The notes: generated from the letters alone by a model not told the origin. A DNA stretch of 57,758 nt from Gammaproteobacteria bacterium (GCA_022447525.1 JAKVBA010000030.1:12875-70632); one strand, 5' to 3'. Positions 1 through 8,948 are shown, numbered from the stretch's first letter. Numbers and translations are program-made.

Positions 1-288
1 GAGCGCAATAGCCGCTATTTCAGAAACAAAATGACAGCGGCTGGTTTTACTCTGGCTGGTGCCGACCACGCGATCATTCCCGTAATGCTTGGAGATGCAT
101 TGTTAGCCTCTAAAGTGGCTGAAAAGATGTTGCAGCATAATGTCTATGTTGTGGGCTTTTCCTTTCCAGTAGTACCGAAAGGAGCGGCACGCATTCGGAC
201 ACAGATGTCAGCGGCGCATTCAATCGAACAAATAGACCACGCAATCGATGCCTTTATTTCAGTTGGTCGCGAGTTAAAGATAATCTAG
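1..288 (+). CDS. kbl: 2-amino-3-ketobutyrate CoA ligase (glycine C-acetyltransferase), C-terminal part
   Basis: The reading frame is open from the first base of the window, so this is the 3' end (about 95 residues) of a longer gene whose start lies outside. The residues around VVPKGAARIRTQMSAAH and the IPVMLGDA segment are the typical C-terminal signature of Kbl, a PLP-dependent alpha-oxoamine synthase. The family converts 2-amino-3-oxobutyrate plus CoA to glycine and acetyl-CoA in the cytoplasm, the second step of threonine catabolism. The PLP lysine and most of the fold are off-window. tdh follows after 12 bp, which is the classical kbl-tdh operon and strongly supports the identification. 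Confidence 0.93.
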   Translation, partial: ERNSRYFRNKMTAAGFTLAGADHAIIPVMLGDALLASKVAEKMLQHNVYVVGFSFPVVPKGAARIRTQMSAAHSIEQIDHAIDAFISVGRELKII

Positions 289-300
289 ATTTGTAAAATC

Positions 301-1323
301 ATGAAAGCGCTTTCAAAACTGCATGCAAAACCGGGAATCTGGATGGTGGATGCGCCTATGCCAGAATTTGGGCACAACGATTTGCTAATTAAGATCCGTA
401 AGACCGCTATTTGTGGAACGGATATGCATATCTATAACTGGGATGAGTGGTCGCAAAACACCATCCCGGTGCCCATGATCGTGGGCCACGAATATGTTGG
501 CGAAGTGGTCGACATGGGGCAAGAAGTCAAAGGTTTCCAAAAAGGTGATAGGGTTTCCGGAGAGGGGCACATTACTTGTGGTCACTGTCGAAACTGTAGA
601 GCAGGCAGGGTCCATCTCTGTAGAAATACCATAGGTGTTGGCGTTAATAGGCAGGGCGCTTTTGCCGAGTATCTAGTAATACCAGCATTTAATGCATTTA
701 AGATACCGGAAAATATTAGTGACGATTTGGCGGCTATCTTCGATCCATTTGGTAATGCTGTGCATACAGCGCTTTCTTTCGATCTAGTTGGCGAAGACGT
801 GTTAATTACTGGTGCTGGTCCAATCGGTATAATGGCTACAGCTGTGGCCAAGCATGTTGGTGCGCGCCATGTGGTGGTCACTGACGTTAATGATTATCGA
901 CTTGATCTCGCGATGAAAATGAACGCTACCAGAGCAGTAAATGTAGCTACAGAAAGCGTTGCTGATGTTATGGCTGAGTTAGGCATGACTGAGGGTTTTG
1001 ATGTCGGTATGGAAATGTCGGGTGTTCCATCGGCTTTTACTACCATGCTTGAAAATATGAATCATGGTGGCAAGATTGCGATGCTTGGCATTCCACCAAA
1101 AGATATGGGCATTGACTGGAACCAAGTTATTTTTAAAGGTCTTGAGTTAAAAGGGATTTATGGTCGTGAGATGTTTGAAACATGGTACAAAATGGCCAGT
1201 CTGATACAATCAGGGCTGGACTTGACCCCAATGTTGACCCATCAGTTTTCAATAGATGAATTTCAGATTGGGTTCGAGCAGATGGGTTCTGGTCAGTCTG
1301 GAAAGGTTATCTTGAATTGGTAA
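301..1323 (+). CDS. tdh: L-threonine 3-dehydrogenase
   Basis: A 340-residue zinc-dependent medium-chain dehydrogenase, close to the 341 residues of E. coli Tdh. Visible features are the catalytic zinc segment [13 protein letters not shown] (about residues 38-50), the GHE motif that follows, the structural-zinc cluster [15 protein letters not shown] (about 97-111), and the Rossmann glycine motif GAGPIGIMA (about 170). The enzyme oxidises L-threonine to 2-amino-3-oxobutyrate with NAD+, feeding Kbl encoded immediately upstream. The 12-bp gap to kbl indicates one transcript. The ribosome binding site is weak, which fits translational coupling. Identity is close to certain from length, motifs and operon partner. 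Confidence 0.96.
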   Translation: MKALSKLHAKPGIWMVDAPMPEFGHNDLLIKIRKTAICGTDMHIYNWDEWSQNTIPVPMIVGHEYVGEVVDMGQEVKGFQKGDRVSGEGHITCGHCRNCRAGRVHLCRNTIGVGVNRQGAFAEYLVIPAFNAFKIPENISDDLAAIFDPFGNAVHTALSFDLVGEDVLITGAGPIGIMATAVAKHVGARHVVVTDVNDYRLDLAMKMNATRAVNVATESVADVMAELGMTEGFDVGMEMSGVPSAFTTMLENMNHGGKIAMLGIPPKDMGIDWNQVIFKGLELKGIYGREMFETWYKMASLIQSGLDLTPMLTHQFSIDEFQIGFEQMGSGQSGKVILNW

Positions 1324-1470
1324 ACTTACCAGCCGTTATCTGGGGCCTAATAAGGAACCTAGTGGTTATTTGAGCGACAAAGGAGTTGCTAGGTAGCGAA
1401 CCCACCATGAGTAATGTTCTACATTGAGGTGTTTATAGGCTAAGGCTTACATTAAGAATTCTTTTATCGC

Positions 1471-2625
1471 ATGCTATTTTCGTTGTTTTTAATATTTGTT
1501 GGAGCGGCTGTGTTTGCTACCGCGGCACTGATGGCAAGACAATCGCTAATTATTGGCTATATCTTGCTAGGAGTAGTCCTCGGTCCGAGTGCGCTAGGTT
1601 GGGTTACCGATACTGGATTGATCCAAGATATTTCGAATATCGGTATTATATTTTTGTTGTTTTTGCTGGGTTTGCATCTAAGCCCCAATAAGCTCTTTGA
1701 TTTACTAAAACAAACCACATTTGTGACGCTTTTGAGTTCTGGCAGCTTTGCGTTAATTGGCTGGGCGATCGCCAGTCTGGCGGGGTTTTCGATGATCAAC
1801 TCGATCGTGGTTGGTGTCGCTTGTATGTTTTCTAGTACGATAATTGGCCTGAAGCTGTTGCCCACCACCGTACTTCATCATAGACACACTGGTGAGGTGA
1901 TTATCAGTGTTCTTTTGTTTCAGGATTTAATCGCTATTGTCGTGCTACTGGGTTTAAAAGCTGCTTCCAGTCAACAAAACGCATTGACGGAGTTTGCCAA
2001 GCTCGTGGTTCTATTTCCTGCGTTGATTGGAGTGGCATGGGCACTCAAAGAATACGTATTACTCAAGTTCTTTCATAAGTACGATCGCATACAAGAGTAT
2101 GTATTTCTGCTTACTTTAGCCTGGTGTTTAGGTATATCAGAATTAGCTTATGCTGTAGGGTTCTCGCATGAGACAGGTGCATTCATCGCGGGTATTACCG
2201 TAGCTACCAGTCCAATCGCTATGTTTATCACTGAGAGCCTTAAGCCTCTGAGAGATTTTTTCTTAGTACTCTTTTTCTTTGCTTTGGGTGCGGGATTGAA
2301 TATCAACGAATTGGGGGCAATATGGGTTCCCGCTGTGATTCTCGGGGTGGTGATGCTTTTAGTTAAACCAGCGATTTTTAGATTTGCTCTAAGAAAAGTG
2401 TCAGAAACCAATCGACTGGGTTGGGAAACGGGTTTTCGTCTGGGGCAAATGAGTGAGTTTTCCTTGTTGATCGTATTTGTTGCGTTACAGAGTTCTATTA
2501 TTGATTCAGCTACGGTGTACTTTGTGCAAGTCGCTACATTAGTAACCTTTATTGGCTCAAGTTATTCTGTTGTTCTGCGTTATCCAACGCCGGTAGCGGT
2601 TTCAGAGAAGTTACGAAGAGATTAG
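1471..2625 (+). CDS. CPA2-family cation:proton antiporter, Kef-type membrane domain without RCK
   Basis: A 384-residue, almost wholly hydrophobic protein with about 11-12 predicted membrane segments. The repeated glycine-rich helices (IIGYILLGVVLGPSALGW near residue 30; SSTIIGLKLLPTT near 115; ETGAFIAGITVA near 235) are typical of the monovalent cation:proton antiporter-2 family (KefB/KefC/RosB type). It ends after the transport domain and has no TrkA-N/RCK nucleotide-binding domain, so it is shorter than KefB/C (about 600 residues). It would exchange K+ or Na+ for H+ across the inner membrane; the ion cannot be told from sequence. The next gene starts 1 bp after its stop, so the two are probably co-translated. 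No strong ribosome binding site precedes the ATG. Confidence 0.85.
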   Translation: MLFSLFLIFVGAAVFATAALMARQSLIIGYILLGVVLGPSALGWVTDTGLIQDISNIGIIFLLFLLGLHLSPNKLFDLLKQTTFVTLLSSGSFALIGWAIASLAGFSMINSIVVGVACMFSSTIIGLKLLPTTVLHHRHTGEVIISVLLFQDLIAIVVLLGLKAASSQQNALTEFAKLVVLFPALIGVAWALKEYVLLKFFHKYDRIQEYVFLLTLAWCLGISELAYAVGFSHETGAFIAGITVATSPIAMFITESLKPLRDFFLVLFFFALGAGLNINELGAIWVPAVILGVVMLLVKPAIFRFALRKVSETNRLGWETGFRLGQMSEFSLLIVFVALQSSIIDSATVYFVQVATLVTFIGSSYSVVLRYPTPVAVSEKLRRD

Positions 2626-2626
2626 T

Positions 2627-3493
2627 ATGACGTCGGTTATTTTTGGTTGTGGAGACGTGGGACGTCGTATCGCGAAGTCCTTAATTAAAGCAGGTGAGTC
2701 TACAGATGATATTTATGCCTATGTTCAAACGGCAGAGAGCGCAGAGCTGTGCGCTCGTCTGAAGGTGATCGCCTTGACTGTCGATCTTGATACTTCTGTT
2801 CGAGATCTTTCGTTGTGCGATAAGTCTGAGTTGTACTATACAGTGCCACCACAAAAGCAAGGGCATCAAGATTTGCGCAGTCGCGCACTCATACAAAAGT
2901 GGCAAGAGACTAATATCAAACCCAAAAAGGTTGTGTTGATAAGTACAACCGGAGTTTATGGAGACTGCTCTGGTGAATGGGTAGATGAAAACTCAACCGT
3001 AAATCCGCAAACTGACCGGGCCAAAAGGCGTTTTGATTCTGAAACCGTATGGCGAGAATGGGGTACAGAGAATAACGTTCCCGTTGTGGTATTGAGAGTG
3101 CCCGGTATTTATTCATTTTCTAGACTTCCGCGAGAGCGTTTGATGAATCGTACACCGGTAGTAAATCCCGCTGAATGTGGATTCACAAATCGCATTCATG
3201 CGAATGATCTTGCTGACGTCTGCATTAGGGCCATGGAGCTAGGGGTAGCGGACGAGGTATTTAACGTAACGGACGGCACACCGGGCAAGATTTCAGAATA
3301 CTTACAGGCAGCAGCTTGTGCACTTGGAATGGAAGCTCTACCTCAAATATCAATGTCTGAAGCTCAAACAACACTATCAGCTGGTATGTTGTCTTATCTA
3401 AATGAGTCAAGAAAAATCTCAAATCGGAAAATGCTTGAAGATCTTGATGTGGAACTTAAGTATCCCGACATGTTGCAAGGTGTTAAGGCTTAA
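2627..3493 (+). CDS. NAD(P)-binding SDR-family protein, YeeZ-like
   Basis: A 288-residue Rossmann-fold protein. The N terminus (MTSVIFGCGDVGRRIAKSL) carries GxGxxG for dinucleotide binding. The segment STTGVYGDCSGEWVDE (about residues 105-120) resembles the active-site region of atypical/extended short-chain dehydrogenases such as E. coli YeeZ, and a sugar-epimerase-like C-terminal half follows (NRIHANDLADVC, about 188-199). YeeZ-type proteins have no firmly assigned substrate. The start codon lies 1 bp after the stop of the antiporter gene, giving a two-gene operon. Whether it regulates the antiporter, as a detached nucleotide-sensing partner replacing the missing RCK domain, is only speculation from the adjacency. 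Confidence 0.75.
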   Translation: MTSVIFGCGDVGRRIAKSLIKAGESTDDIYAYVQTAESAELCARLKVIALTVDLDTSVRDLSLCDKSELYYTVPPQKQGHQDLRSRALIQKWQETNIKPKKVVLISTTGVYGDCSGEWVDENSTVNPQTDRAKRRFDSETVWREWGTENNVPVVVLRVPGIYSFSRLPRERLMNRTPVVNPAECGFTNRIHANDLADVCIRAMELGVADEVFNVTDGTPGKISEYLQAAACALGMEALPQISMSEAQTTLSAGMLSYLNESRKISNRKMLEDLDVELKYPDMLQGVKA

Positions 3494-3566
3494 GACAAGC
3501 TCTGACTCGATCTATCAACCGTAAATTCTGTTGTGATAGAAATAGATCGCTGATATGACAAGCGCG

Positions 3567-3600
3567 CGCAAAAGACACGGATGTTCTCGTCTCTTTTGCG
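3567..3600. other. Inverted repeat (possible weak terminator)
   Basis: A 9-bp perfect stem, CGCAAAAGA at 3567-3575 and TCTTTTGCG at 3592-3600, with a 16-nt loop. It sits between the end of the SDR gene (+) and the end of the secreted protein gene (-), where a convergent terminator would be expected. There is no U-tract after either arm and the loop is long, so a terminator function is uncertain. Confidence 0.3.
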
Positions 3601-3683
3601 GGCTCAATCGTAAGCACTCGGTGCAGCCGAGAGATTCATTGTTAGTCCTTTTTACCCAATACGAAAGGTATGCATCTTAGAGT

Positions 3684-4199
3684 TTAAGTACAATGAAAAT
3701 GGCCCTTGTGACGATAGCAGTCTAAACCGTTAACATAGTGAGGTGAATAACCCGCGGTAGGGCACACCTGATGTCTTCTATAGCCATTGTAATAGGGATT
3801 GTTTCTATTGTTATAACGATACCAATAGTCTCGACTACGAGGATCGTTATACCAACGATTTCCATAGTAGTAGCGATGGTTATACCGATGGTTGTTGCGA
3901 TATCGATCTCTATAATAGTGGCGCTGATAATAATGGCGGTGGTTTCGGTGAGAGCGATATCTATCGTGATATCGCCTGCCGTCACGATAAATTCGTCTGT
4001 GGTGCTTTTTGCCGTAGTGATCGTCGTGAACACTAAAACTAAAATTTGGTGTGTGAAAGGTGATGCCACCACCAGCGTAGACCGATGCCGGCGCCAATAA
4101 AAACAAAAGTGCCGATATACCAACCAGCAAGATCGTCCTCATGCCTCGACTCGCCCTTCTTGTTTTCTGCGAGATGTGCTTAGGTTCTTTTAAGTGCAT
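3684..4199 (-). CDS. Secreted His/Tyr/Arg/Asn-rich low-complexity protein, function unknown
   Basis: A 171-residue protein. The start at 4199 is supported by a strong Shine-Dalgarno GGGAGG 6-7 nt upstream; an internal Met at 4142 lacks one. A long basic n-region, a hydrophobic stretch (about residues 20-38) and a VYA-GGG cleavage context (about residue 42) indicate Sec export. The mature part is dominated by His, Tyr, Arg and Asn, with repeated HHR, RHYY and RYNNR blocks. It ends with three cysteines in a short tail (VCPTAGY, LDCYRHKGHFHCT). This composition could bind metals or nucleic acids or form a surface layer, but nothing shows which. I do not recognise a family with an assigned function. 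The overlapping frames in the opposite direction are compositional shadows of this gene. Confidence 0.72.
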   Translation of the reverse strand: MHLKEPKHISQKTRRASRGMRTILLVGISALLFLLAPASVYAGGGITFHTPNFSFSVHDDHYGKKHHRRIYRDGRRYHDRYRSHRNHRHYYQRHYYRDRYRNNHRYNHRYYYGNRWYNDPRSRDYWYRYNNRNNPYYNGYRRHQVCPTAGYSPHYVNGLDCYRHKGHFHCT

Positions 4200-4372
4200 T
4201 TTTGCCTCCCAAATTAAAGCGATTTACCACAATTGCCTCCGATTTTACTGAGACACAACTGAACCAAAGCTGAACCAAAGCCAGAGTTATGAGAAAACAG
4301 CACAAGCAATTTACTTTTTTATTTACCCAATCTATCCTGTACTCCGAATTTTTATAGTCAGGAGCCCAAATA

Positions 4373-6559
4373 GTGAAATCTTTAATTGTATTATTAACAC
4401 TGGCAATGCTGGTTGGATGTGAGCATATACCTGATAACCAAGGCCAAGATTTAGAGAAAATGAAGCAATACAGCAGACTTAAACAGCTGGACATCTCGGC
4501 GCCGGTGGCAAAACGAGTATCCAGCAAACGGACTTATCATGGTCAGACATTATCTGATCCCTACTTCTGGCTAAAAGACCAGGGATATCCAACAATAGAC
4601 GACGAGGATGTTCTTGATTATTTGAAGGAAGAGAACGCTTATCACCAAGCCTTTTTGGAACCTCACACTAAATTGGTAGATACTATTTTTGAGGAATTCA
4701 AAGGTCGAACTGATGAGACTGAAGAGTCTGTGCCTTACGTTGATAATGGTTATGAATACAGATGGTTTTACCGCGAAGGGGAGGAGTATCGAACTCGTAG
4801 TCGTAAAAATTTGAATACCAATGAGGAGAAGATCTTTTTAGACGAGACTAAACTCGCTGAGGGTCACAAATACTTTGTGCTTGGAGATTGGGTGGTTAGT
4901 CCCGACAATACACTATTGGCTTACTCGTATGACACTGAGGGTGATGAGCGCTACAAAGTCAAAATACAAAATATTGAGACTGGTGAGTATTTAAGCGATG
5001 AGCTTGGCGACGTCGCAGGATCTTTAGCATTTACAAAAGATGGAAAGTCTCTCTTGTATGGGATGCTCGACAAAGAGAGATGGCATACCACTGACATAAA
5101 AGTTCATGTGCTCGGCACTTCTCAGAAACAGGATCGCAGTCTTTACACTGAAAAAGACGATGGTTATTTCATTGGTTTTTATACGACTAGCAGTCGAGAG
5201 TATTTTGTTATCAGTTCGAGTCAGGGCGAAGTACAAGAGAGTTACGTAATCAAGACTGATCTGTCTGGAGAGCTACAACAAATGGTTTCTCGAGATGCCG
5301 GATTTCAACAGTCTATAGATCATGCGCATGGTTATTTCTATCTTTTAGCCAATGACTCACATCCAAATTTCAGGCTCGCTCGAGTTGTTGATAGCGAACC
5401 GACTGTTGAGAATTGGGAAACCTTACAAGCTGGAAATGATCAAAATTACTTACTGGGTCTGCAGGCTTTTGATGGCAACCTTATTCTTAAATCCAGAGTC
5501 AATGGATTAGAAAAAATAGAGTTGCTTGGATACCCTGACGAGCAAGCAAAAATGACCAGAACATCGATTAGTTTTCCAGAGGAAGTATTCACCGCTTCCT
5601 TGGGGGTAAATCCAGAATTCAATACTAATCATATTCGCCTAAATTACGAATCGATGGTGACTCCAGATACGGTGTACGATTATCAATTAAAGGACGCATC
5701 TCTCGTTACTCGTAAGGTAAAGAAGGTGCCATCAGGCTATGATAAGACTCAGTATGAAAGCGAGCGTATAATGATTGAAGCTCGTGACGGAGTCGAAATA
5801 CCAGTCACGATTGTATATAAAAAGGGGTTTAATAAAGACGCATCTCAACCTATGTGGCTGTACGGCTATGGTGCTTATTCGGCGACAATTACGCCGAGCT
5901 TTTCTACCATGAGGCTGAGTATCCTCGATCGTGGATTTTCGTTTGCTATCGCTCATGTTCGCGGTGGTTCAATGATGAGCTACCAATGGTATCTTGATGG
6001 TAAATTGAAAAAGAGAACTAATACATTTAACGATTTTGTTGATGTTGCCAAGGGGCTCGTTGATCGTAAATACGTAGCAGCCGGAAATATTTCGGTATCG
6101 GGCCGAAGTGCAGGTGGAGAGTTAATGGGGGCCGTTGTTATACAGTCGCCAGAGCTATGGAGGTCGGTCAACTTAGGTGTTCCTTTTGTTGATGTGCTTA
6201 ACACCATGCTTGATGCCTCGCTGCCGTTAACTCCTCCTGAGTGGAAGGAATGGGGTAACCCAATTGAGAATAGCGAAGACTATGACCTAATCAAGAGTTA
6301 TTCTCCCTATGACAATATTGAGAAGAGAGATTATCCACCAATGTATGTATCGGGCGGCTTGAATGATCCTCGCGTGACCTATTGGGAGCCTGCTAAATGG
6401 ACGGCAAAAATGCGTGCGGAAAAAACCGACGATAACCTATTGGTAATGCGTATTAATATGGGCGCTGGCCACTTTGCTAATTCTGGAAGATATGGCAGAT
6501 TGCGAGATTATGCTGAGGAGTATGTGTTTATGATGCTGGCTCATGGCATTACACAGTAA
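4373..6559 (+). CDS. ptrB: Oligopeptidase B (S9A prolyl oligopeptidase family), predicted lipoprotein
   Basis: A 728-residue serine peptidase starting with GTG, eight bases after AGGAG. The C-terminal alpha/beta hydrolase domain matches oligopeptidase B closely: YGYGAY, HVRGG, DGKLKKRTNTFNDF, and FVDVLNTMLDASLPLTPPEW. The triad is Ser579 in GRSAGGE, Asp665 in GLNDPRV and His700 in GAGHFANSGR; the spacings equal those of E. coli PtrB (532/617/652). The N-terminal half is the beta-propeller that admits only short peptides. The family cleaves after Arg/Lys in oligopeptides. Unlike cytoplasmic PtrB, the first residues form a lipoprotein signal with lipobox LVGC (Cys16), so the enzyme is predicted to be membrane-anchored in the periplasm. 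A strong terminator follows. Confidence 0.92.
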   Translation: MKSLIVLLTLAMLVGCEHIPDNQGQDLEKMKQYSRLKQLDISAPVAKRVSSKRTYHGQTLSDPYFWLKDQGYPTIDDEDVLDYLKEENAYHQAFLEPHTKLVDTIFEEFKGRTDETEESVPYVDNGYEYRWFYREGEEYRTRSRKNLNTNEEKIFLDETKLAEGHKYFVLGDWVVSPDNTLLAYSYDTEGDERYKVKIQNIETGEYLSDELGDVAGSLAFTKDGKSLLYGMLDKERWHTTDIKVHVLGTSQKQDRSLYTEKDDGYFIGFYTTSSREYFVISSSQGEVQESYVIKTDLSGELQQMVSRDAGFQQSIDHAHGYFYLLANDSHPNFRLARVVDSEPTVENWETLQAGNDQNYLLGLQAFDGNLILKSRVNGLEKIELLGYPDEQAKMTRTSISFPEEVFTASLGVNPEFNTNHIRLNYESMVTPDTVYDYQLKDASLVTRKVKKVPSGYDKTQYESERIMIEARDGVEIPVTIVYKKGFNKDASQPMWLYGYGAYSATITPSFSTMRLSILDRGFSFAIAHVRGGSMMSYQWYLDGKLKKRTNTFNDFVDVAKGLVDRKYVAAGNISVSGRSAGGELMGAVVIQSPELWRSVNLGVPFVDVLNTMLDASLPLTPPEWKEWGNPIENSEDYDLIKSYSPYDNIEKRDYPPMYVSGGLNDPRVTYWEPAKWTAKMRAEKTDDNLLVMRINMGAGHFANSGRYGRLRDYAEEYVFMMLAHGITQ

Positions 6560-6570
6560 TGAGTTCAAAT

Positions 6571-6603
6571 AAAATTAACCCGCCCTATGGCGGGTTAATT
6601 TTT
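6571..6603 (+). terminator. Rho-independent terminator after oligopeptidase B
   Basis: A perfect 14-bp inverted repeat: AAAATTAACCCGCC (6571-6584), loop CTAT, then GGCGGGTTAATTTT, followed by T. It lies 12 bp after the ptrB stop. A-rich and T-rich flanks allow termination in both directions. Confidence 0.88.
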
Positions 6604-6761
6604 GAAAACTCATGAACAAGTTGTTAGACTGACCAACGGGGTTTTTGCACGAACGCTTAGTTTTGTTTTTCTCAGATGTGTTCACAGTTTTGCAGGGCCT
6701 CACTGGGGCCATTGAGGAGTCCCTAACCTTTTCATCCAATATCGCTTAGAGTTACCGAGCG

Positions 6762-7085
6762 ATGCTGTATTTCCCTGTGAACAATCAATTGAAGGCTATA
6801 AAGTGTAAAAACTGCGGTGTACGTAATAAGTTAATGGATTCCCGCCCTCGTCAGATGGAGCCGATTATAAGCGTAATTTTGCCTTATAAGCCAATGCGGT
6901 GCAGGCACTGTTTGAGAAGAGCGATGTACATAGATAAGATCTTCACCAATAAGTGGAGAGTTGCACTTTGGGTAGTTTTGTTGTTGTTTTTGTTGATCCC
7001 AATCTTAGAGTCAATAACGATTGAAAATCCGAACGATTTTAATGGTTATCTGCAAACGTCAAAACCAGATTGGATGTTGGTGTAA
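6762..7085 (+). CDS. Hypothetical small membrane protein with an N-terminal zinc-ribbon-like cysteine pair
   Basis: A 107-residue ORF. Two CxxC pairs (CKNC near residues 15-18 and CRHC near 47-50) could form a zinc ribbon. They are followed by one strongly hydrophobic segment (WRVALWVVLLLFLLIPILES, about 67-86) and a short hydrophilic tail. This layout suggests a cytoplasmic metal-binding head anchored to the inner membrane. The ribosome binding site is weak (GAG just upstream of ATG). It stands alone between the ptrB terminator and an intergenic gap. I do not recognise a named family; the paired cysteines followed by a clean membrane helix make it more likely real than chance. Confidence 0.5.
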   Translation: MLYFPVNNQLKAIKCKNCGVRNKLMDSRPRQMEPIISVILPYKPMRCRHCLRRAMYIDKIFTNKWRVALWVVLLLFLLIPILESITIENPNDFNGYLQTSKPDWMLV

Positions 7086-7227
7086 TAGTCAAATAGTCGA
7101 TGGCTACTAGGATTATAAACTGATCGCTGAGTTTCTTCGCTTAGCTCGCTAGTAAACGCCGCGGTCTTTGCCACGGTTTCTGCTTATCTCTTCAATGAAC
7201 TAAGCCGCATTTACGCTCCATCAGAGT

Positions 7228-7458
7228 TTAAAAATGACCAAATAGTTTAATCTCTAGGGCAATCGAAAGGCCTAAGTAGGCGCTGAAAATGACTAGCCCG
7301 ATACCCCAGACCCACATCCACATCTGCTTGCCCTTTTTCCCAATAACGGTAAGAGCAATACCCACTAAAACACCAATAACGGCGGTCAAGATAAGCATAT
7401 TGTCGCTGGCGTGAACAGCAAGTTGCTCCTTAGGAATCTCTCCTTCTCTGTAACGCAT
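7228..7458 (-). CDS. Small two-helix membrane protein downstream of gor
   Basis: A 76-residue protein with two hydrophobic segments (about residues 22-40 and 47-67) joined by a short basic loop GKKGKQ, and a polar N terminus. Its ATG lies 6 bp after the stop of the glutathione reductase gene on the same strand, so it is probably translated from the same mRNA. No catalytic residues are visible and I do not recognise the family. It is likely an inner-membrane hairpin protein; a role linked to thiol redox is only suggested by co-transcription. Confidence 0.6.
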   Translation of the reverse strand: MRYREGEIPKEQLAVHASDNMLILTAVIGVLVGIALTVIGKKGKQMWMWVWGIGLVIFSAYLGLSIALEIKLFGHF

Positions 7459-7464
7459 TACTTA

Positions 7465-8811
7465 TTAATCTTTGTTTCTCATAGTGCAGAATTCTTCTGC
7501 TGTACTAGGATGAATACCAACGGTAGAGTTAAAATGAGTCTTGGTCGCGCCTGCTTTGATAGCAATAGCTATGCCTTGCATTATTTCAGCTGCATCAGGG
7601 CCAACCATATGAGCGCCCACGACTTTGTCTGAATCGGCATCCACGATTAATTTCATCATGGTTCGCTCACTATTCTCCGTCAATGTATGCTTTAGGATTT
7701 TGAATTCAGAAGTGTAGGTGTCGATATTCTTGAAGGCTTTTTTTGCTTGCTCAGTGCTCAAGCCGACTGAGCCGACCGGTGGTTGAGAAAAGACAGCGGA
7801 GGGGACGTTATCATGATCGGCTAATCTCTCCATACCCCCAAAAAAAGTGTCTGCGAAAGCATGCCCTTCCATAGTGGCAACAGGAGTCAATGCGATGCGA
7901 TCTGTGACGTCGCCGACGGCAAATATATTCTCTATATTTGTGCGTGAGTAAGCGTCTACGATAATTTCACCTTTGCGACCTAGCACAACACCTGCATTAG
8001 CTAAAGTCAAAGAGTCGGTGGATGGAGTTCTGCCAGTAGCAAAGAGCACACAGTCTACGTCTTTGACATCTCCATTGGTGAAAGTGACACGCCGTTTGTC
8101 GTTTTCTAACAGAGTGATCGATGCTACATTGTTGTTTAATTCGAGGCTAATTCCCTTTTTGACTATCTCTTGAGCTAAATGATCACGAATGTCTTGGTCA
8201 AAGCCTCTGAGTATTTGGTCGCCCCGATAAATCAAGGTGGTTTCAGTGCCAATACCATTGAAGATGCCTGCAAATTCTACCGCTATGTAGCCTCCACCCA
8301 CAACCAAAGCTGATTGCGGCTGTGATTCCAAATGAAATACTTCATTAGATGTGATTGCATGTTCAATTCCGTCTATTGGAGGCATATAAGGGTTGCCACC
8401 AGTCGCGATTAGAATTTTATCTGTAGTGATTTCATCGTCCCCAATCTTGACGGTCTTGTTGTCGACAAGCGAACCAGTCCCATGAAAAATCTCCACTCCT
8501 GCATTTTTAAGTAGATTTATATATATGCCGTTTAATCGGTCTATTTCCTTGTCTTTGTTAGCAATTAACGTTGACCAGTCAAAGCCATTGATTGTGGTTG
8601 ACCAACCATAACTTGCGCTGTCATGAAATTCTTCAGCAAAGTGCGAAGCATAGACCATCATTTTTTTAGGTACACAGCCCCTGATTACGCAGGTACCTCC
8701 ATATCGGTATTCTTCGCAAATAGCAACCTTTGCACCATGACTTGCTGCTATTCGGGCCGCTCTGACGCCGCCGGAGCCACCACCAATTACTACTAAATCA
8801 TATCTTGCCAT
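7465..8811 (-). CDS. gor: Glutathione-disulfide reductase
   Basis: A 448-residue flavoprotein disulfide reductase. It has the FAD motif GGGSGG (residues 10-15), the redox-active disulfide in GGTCVIRGCVPKK (Cys41 and Cys46), a second Rossmann motif VVGGGYIAVEFAG (about 182), the FAD segment AVGDVTDRI, and the C-terminal HPSTAEEF with the catalytic His-Glu. The enzyme reduces GSSG with NADPH in the cytoplasm. The CVIRGCVPKK form of the disulfide motif is that of the cyanobacterial/plant/alphaproteobacterial branch; E. coli Gor has CVNVGCVPKK. It is followed on the same strand by a small membrane protein. Confidence 0.95.
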   Translation of the reverse strand: MARYDLVVIGGGSGGVRAARIAASHGAKVAICEEYRYGGTCVIRGCVPKKMMVYASHFAEEFHDSASYGWSTTINGFDWSTLIANKDKEIDRLNGIYINLLKNAGVEIFHGTGSLVDNKTVKIGDDEITTDKILIATGGNPYMPPIDGIEHAITSNEVFHLESQPQSALVVGGGYIAVEFAGIFNGIGTETTLIYRGDQILRGFDQDIRDHLAQEIVKKGISLELNNNVASITLLENDKRRVTFTNGDVKDVDCVLFATGRTPSTDSLTLANAGVVLGRKGEIIVDAYSRTNIENIFAVGDVTDRIALTPVATMEGHAFADTFFGGMERLADHDNVPSAVFSQPPVGSVGLSTEQAKKAFKNIDTYTSEFKILKHTLTENSERTMMKLIVDADSDKVVGAHMVGPDAAEIMQGIAIAIKAGATKTHFNSTVGIHPSTAEEFCTMRNKD

Positions 8812-8915
8812 ATAAATCTCTAAATACCATTAAACAAGGTTTGCCGGAACTTACTCATTCACCAGACGTTAAGCTAACACAGAAAGCGAAGATCGATAAC
8901 ACTACGAGAGACACT

Positions 8916-8948
8916 AAAAAGGCTCTTTCAAGTCGAAAGAGCCTTTTT
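8916..8948 (-). terminator. Rho-independent terminator of rpoH
   Basis: A 14-bp perfect stem, AAAAAGGCTCTTTC (8916-8929), loop AAGTC, GAAAGAGCCTTTTT (8935-8948). It lies 33 bp after the rpoH stop, and on the minus strand the stem ends in a U-tract. Confidence 0.88.

Noticed and set aside
3771-4100. A 109-codon plus-strand frame rich in Ile and Val opposite the secreted His/Tyr-rich protein, and a further minus-strand frame over the same bases.
   Set aside because: Both have extremely skewed composition that mirrors the His/Tyr/Arg repeats read in another frame, and lack a ribosome binding site. The 3684-4199 frame has a signal peptide and GGGAGG.
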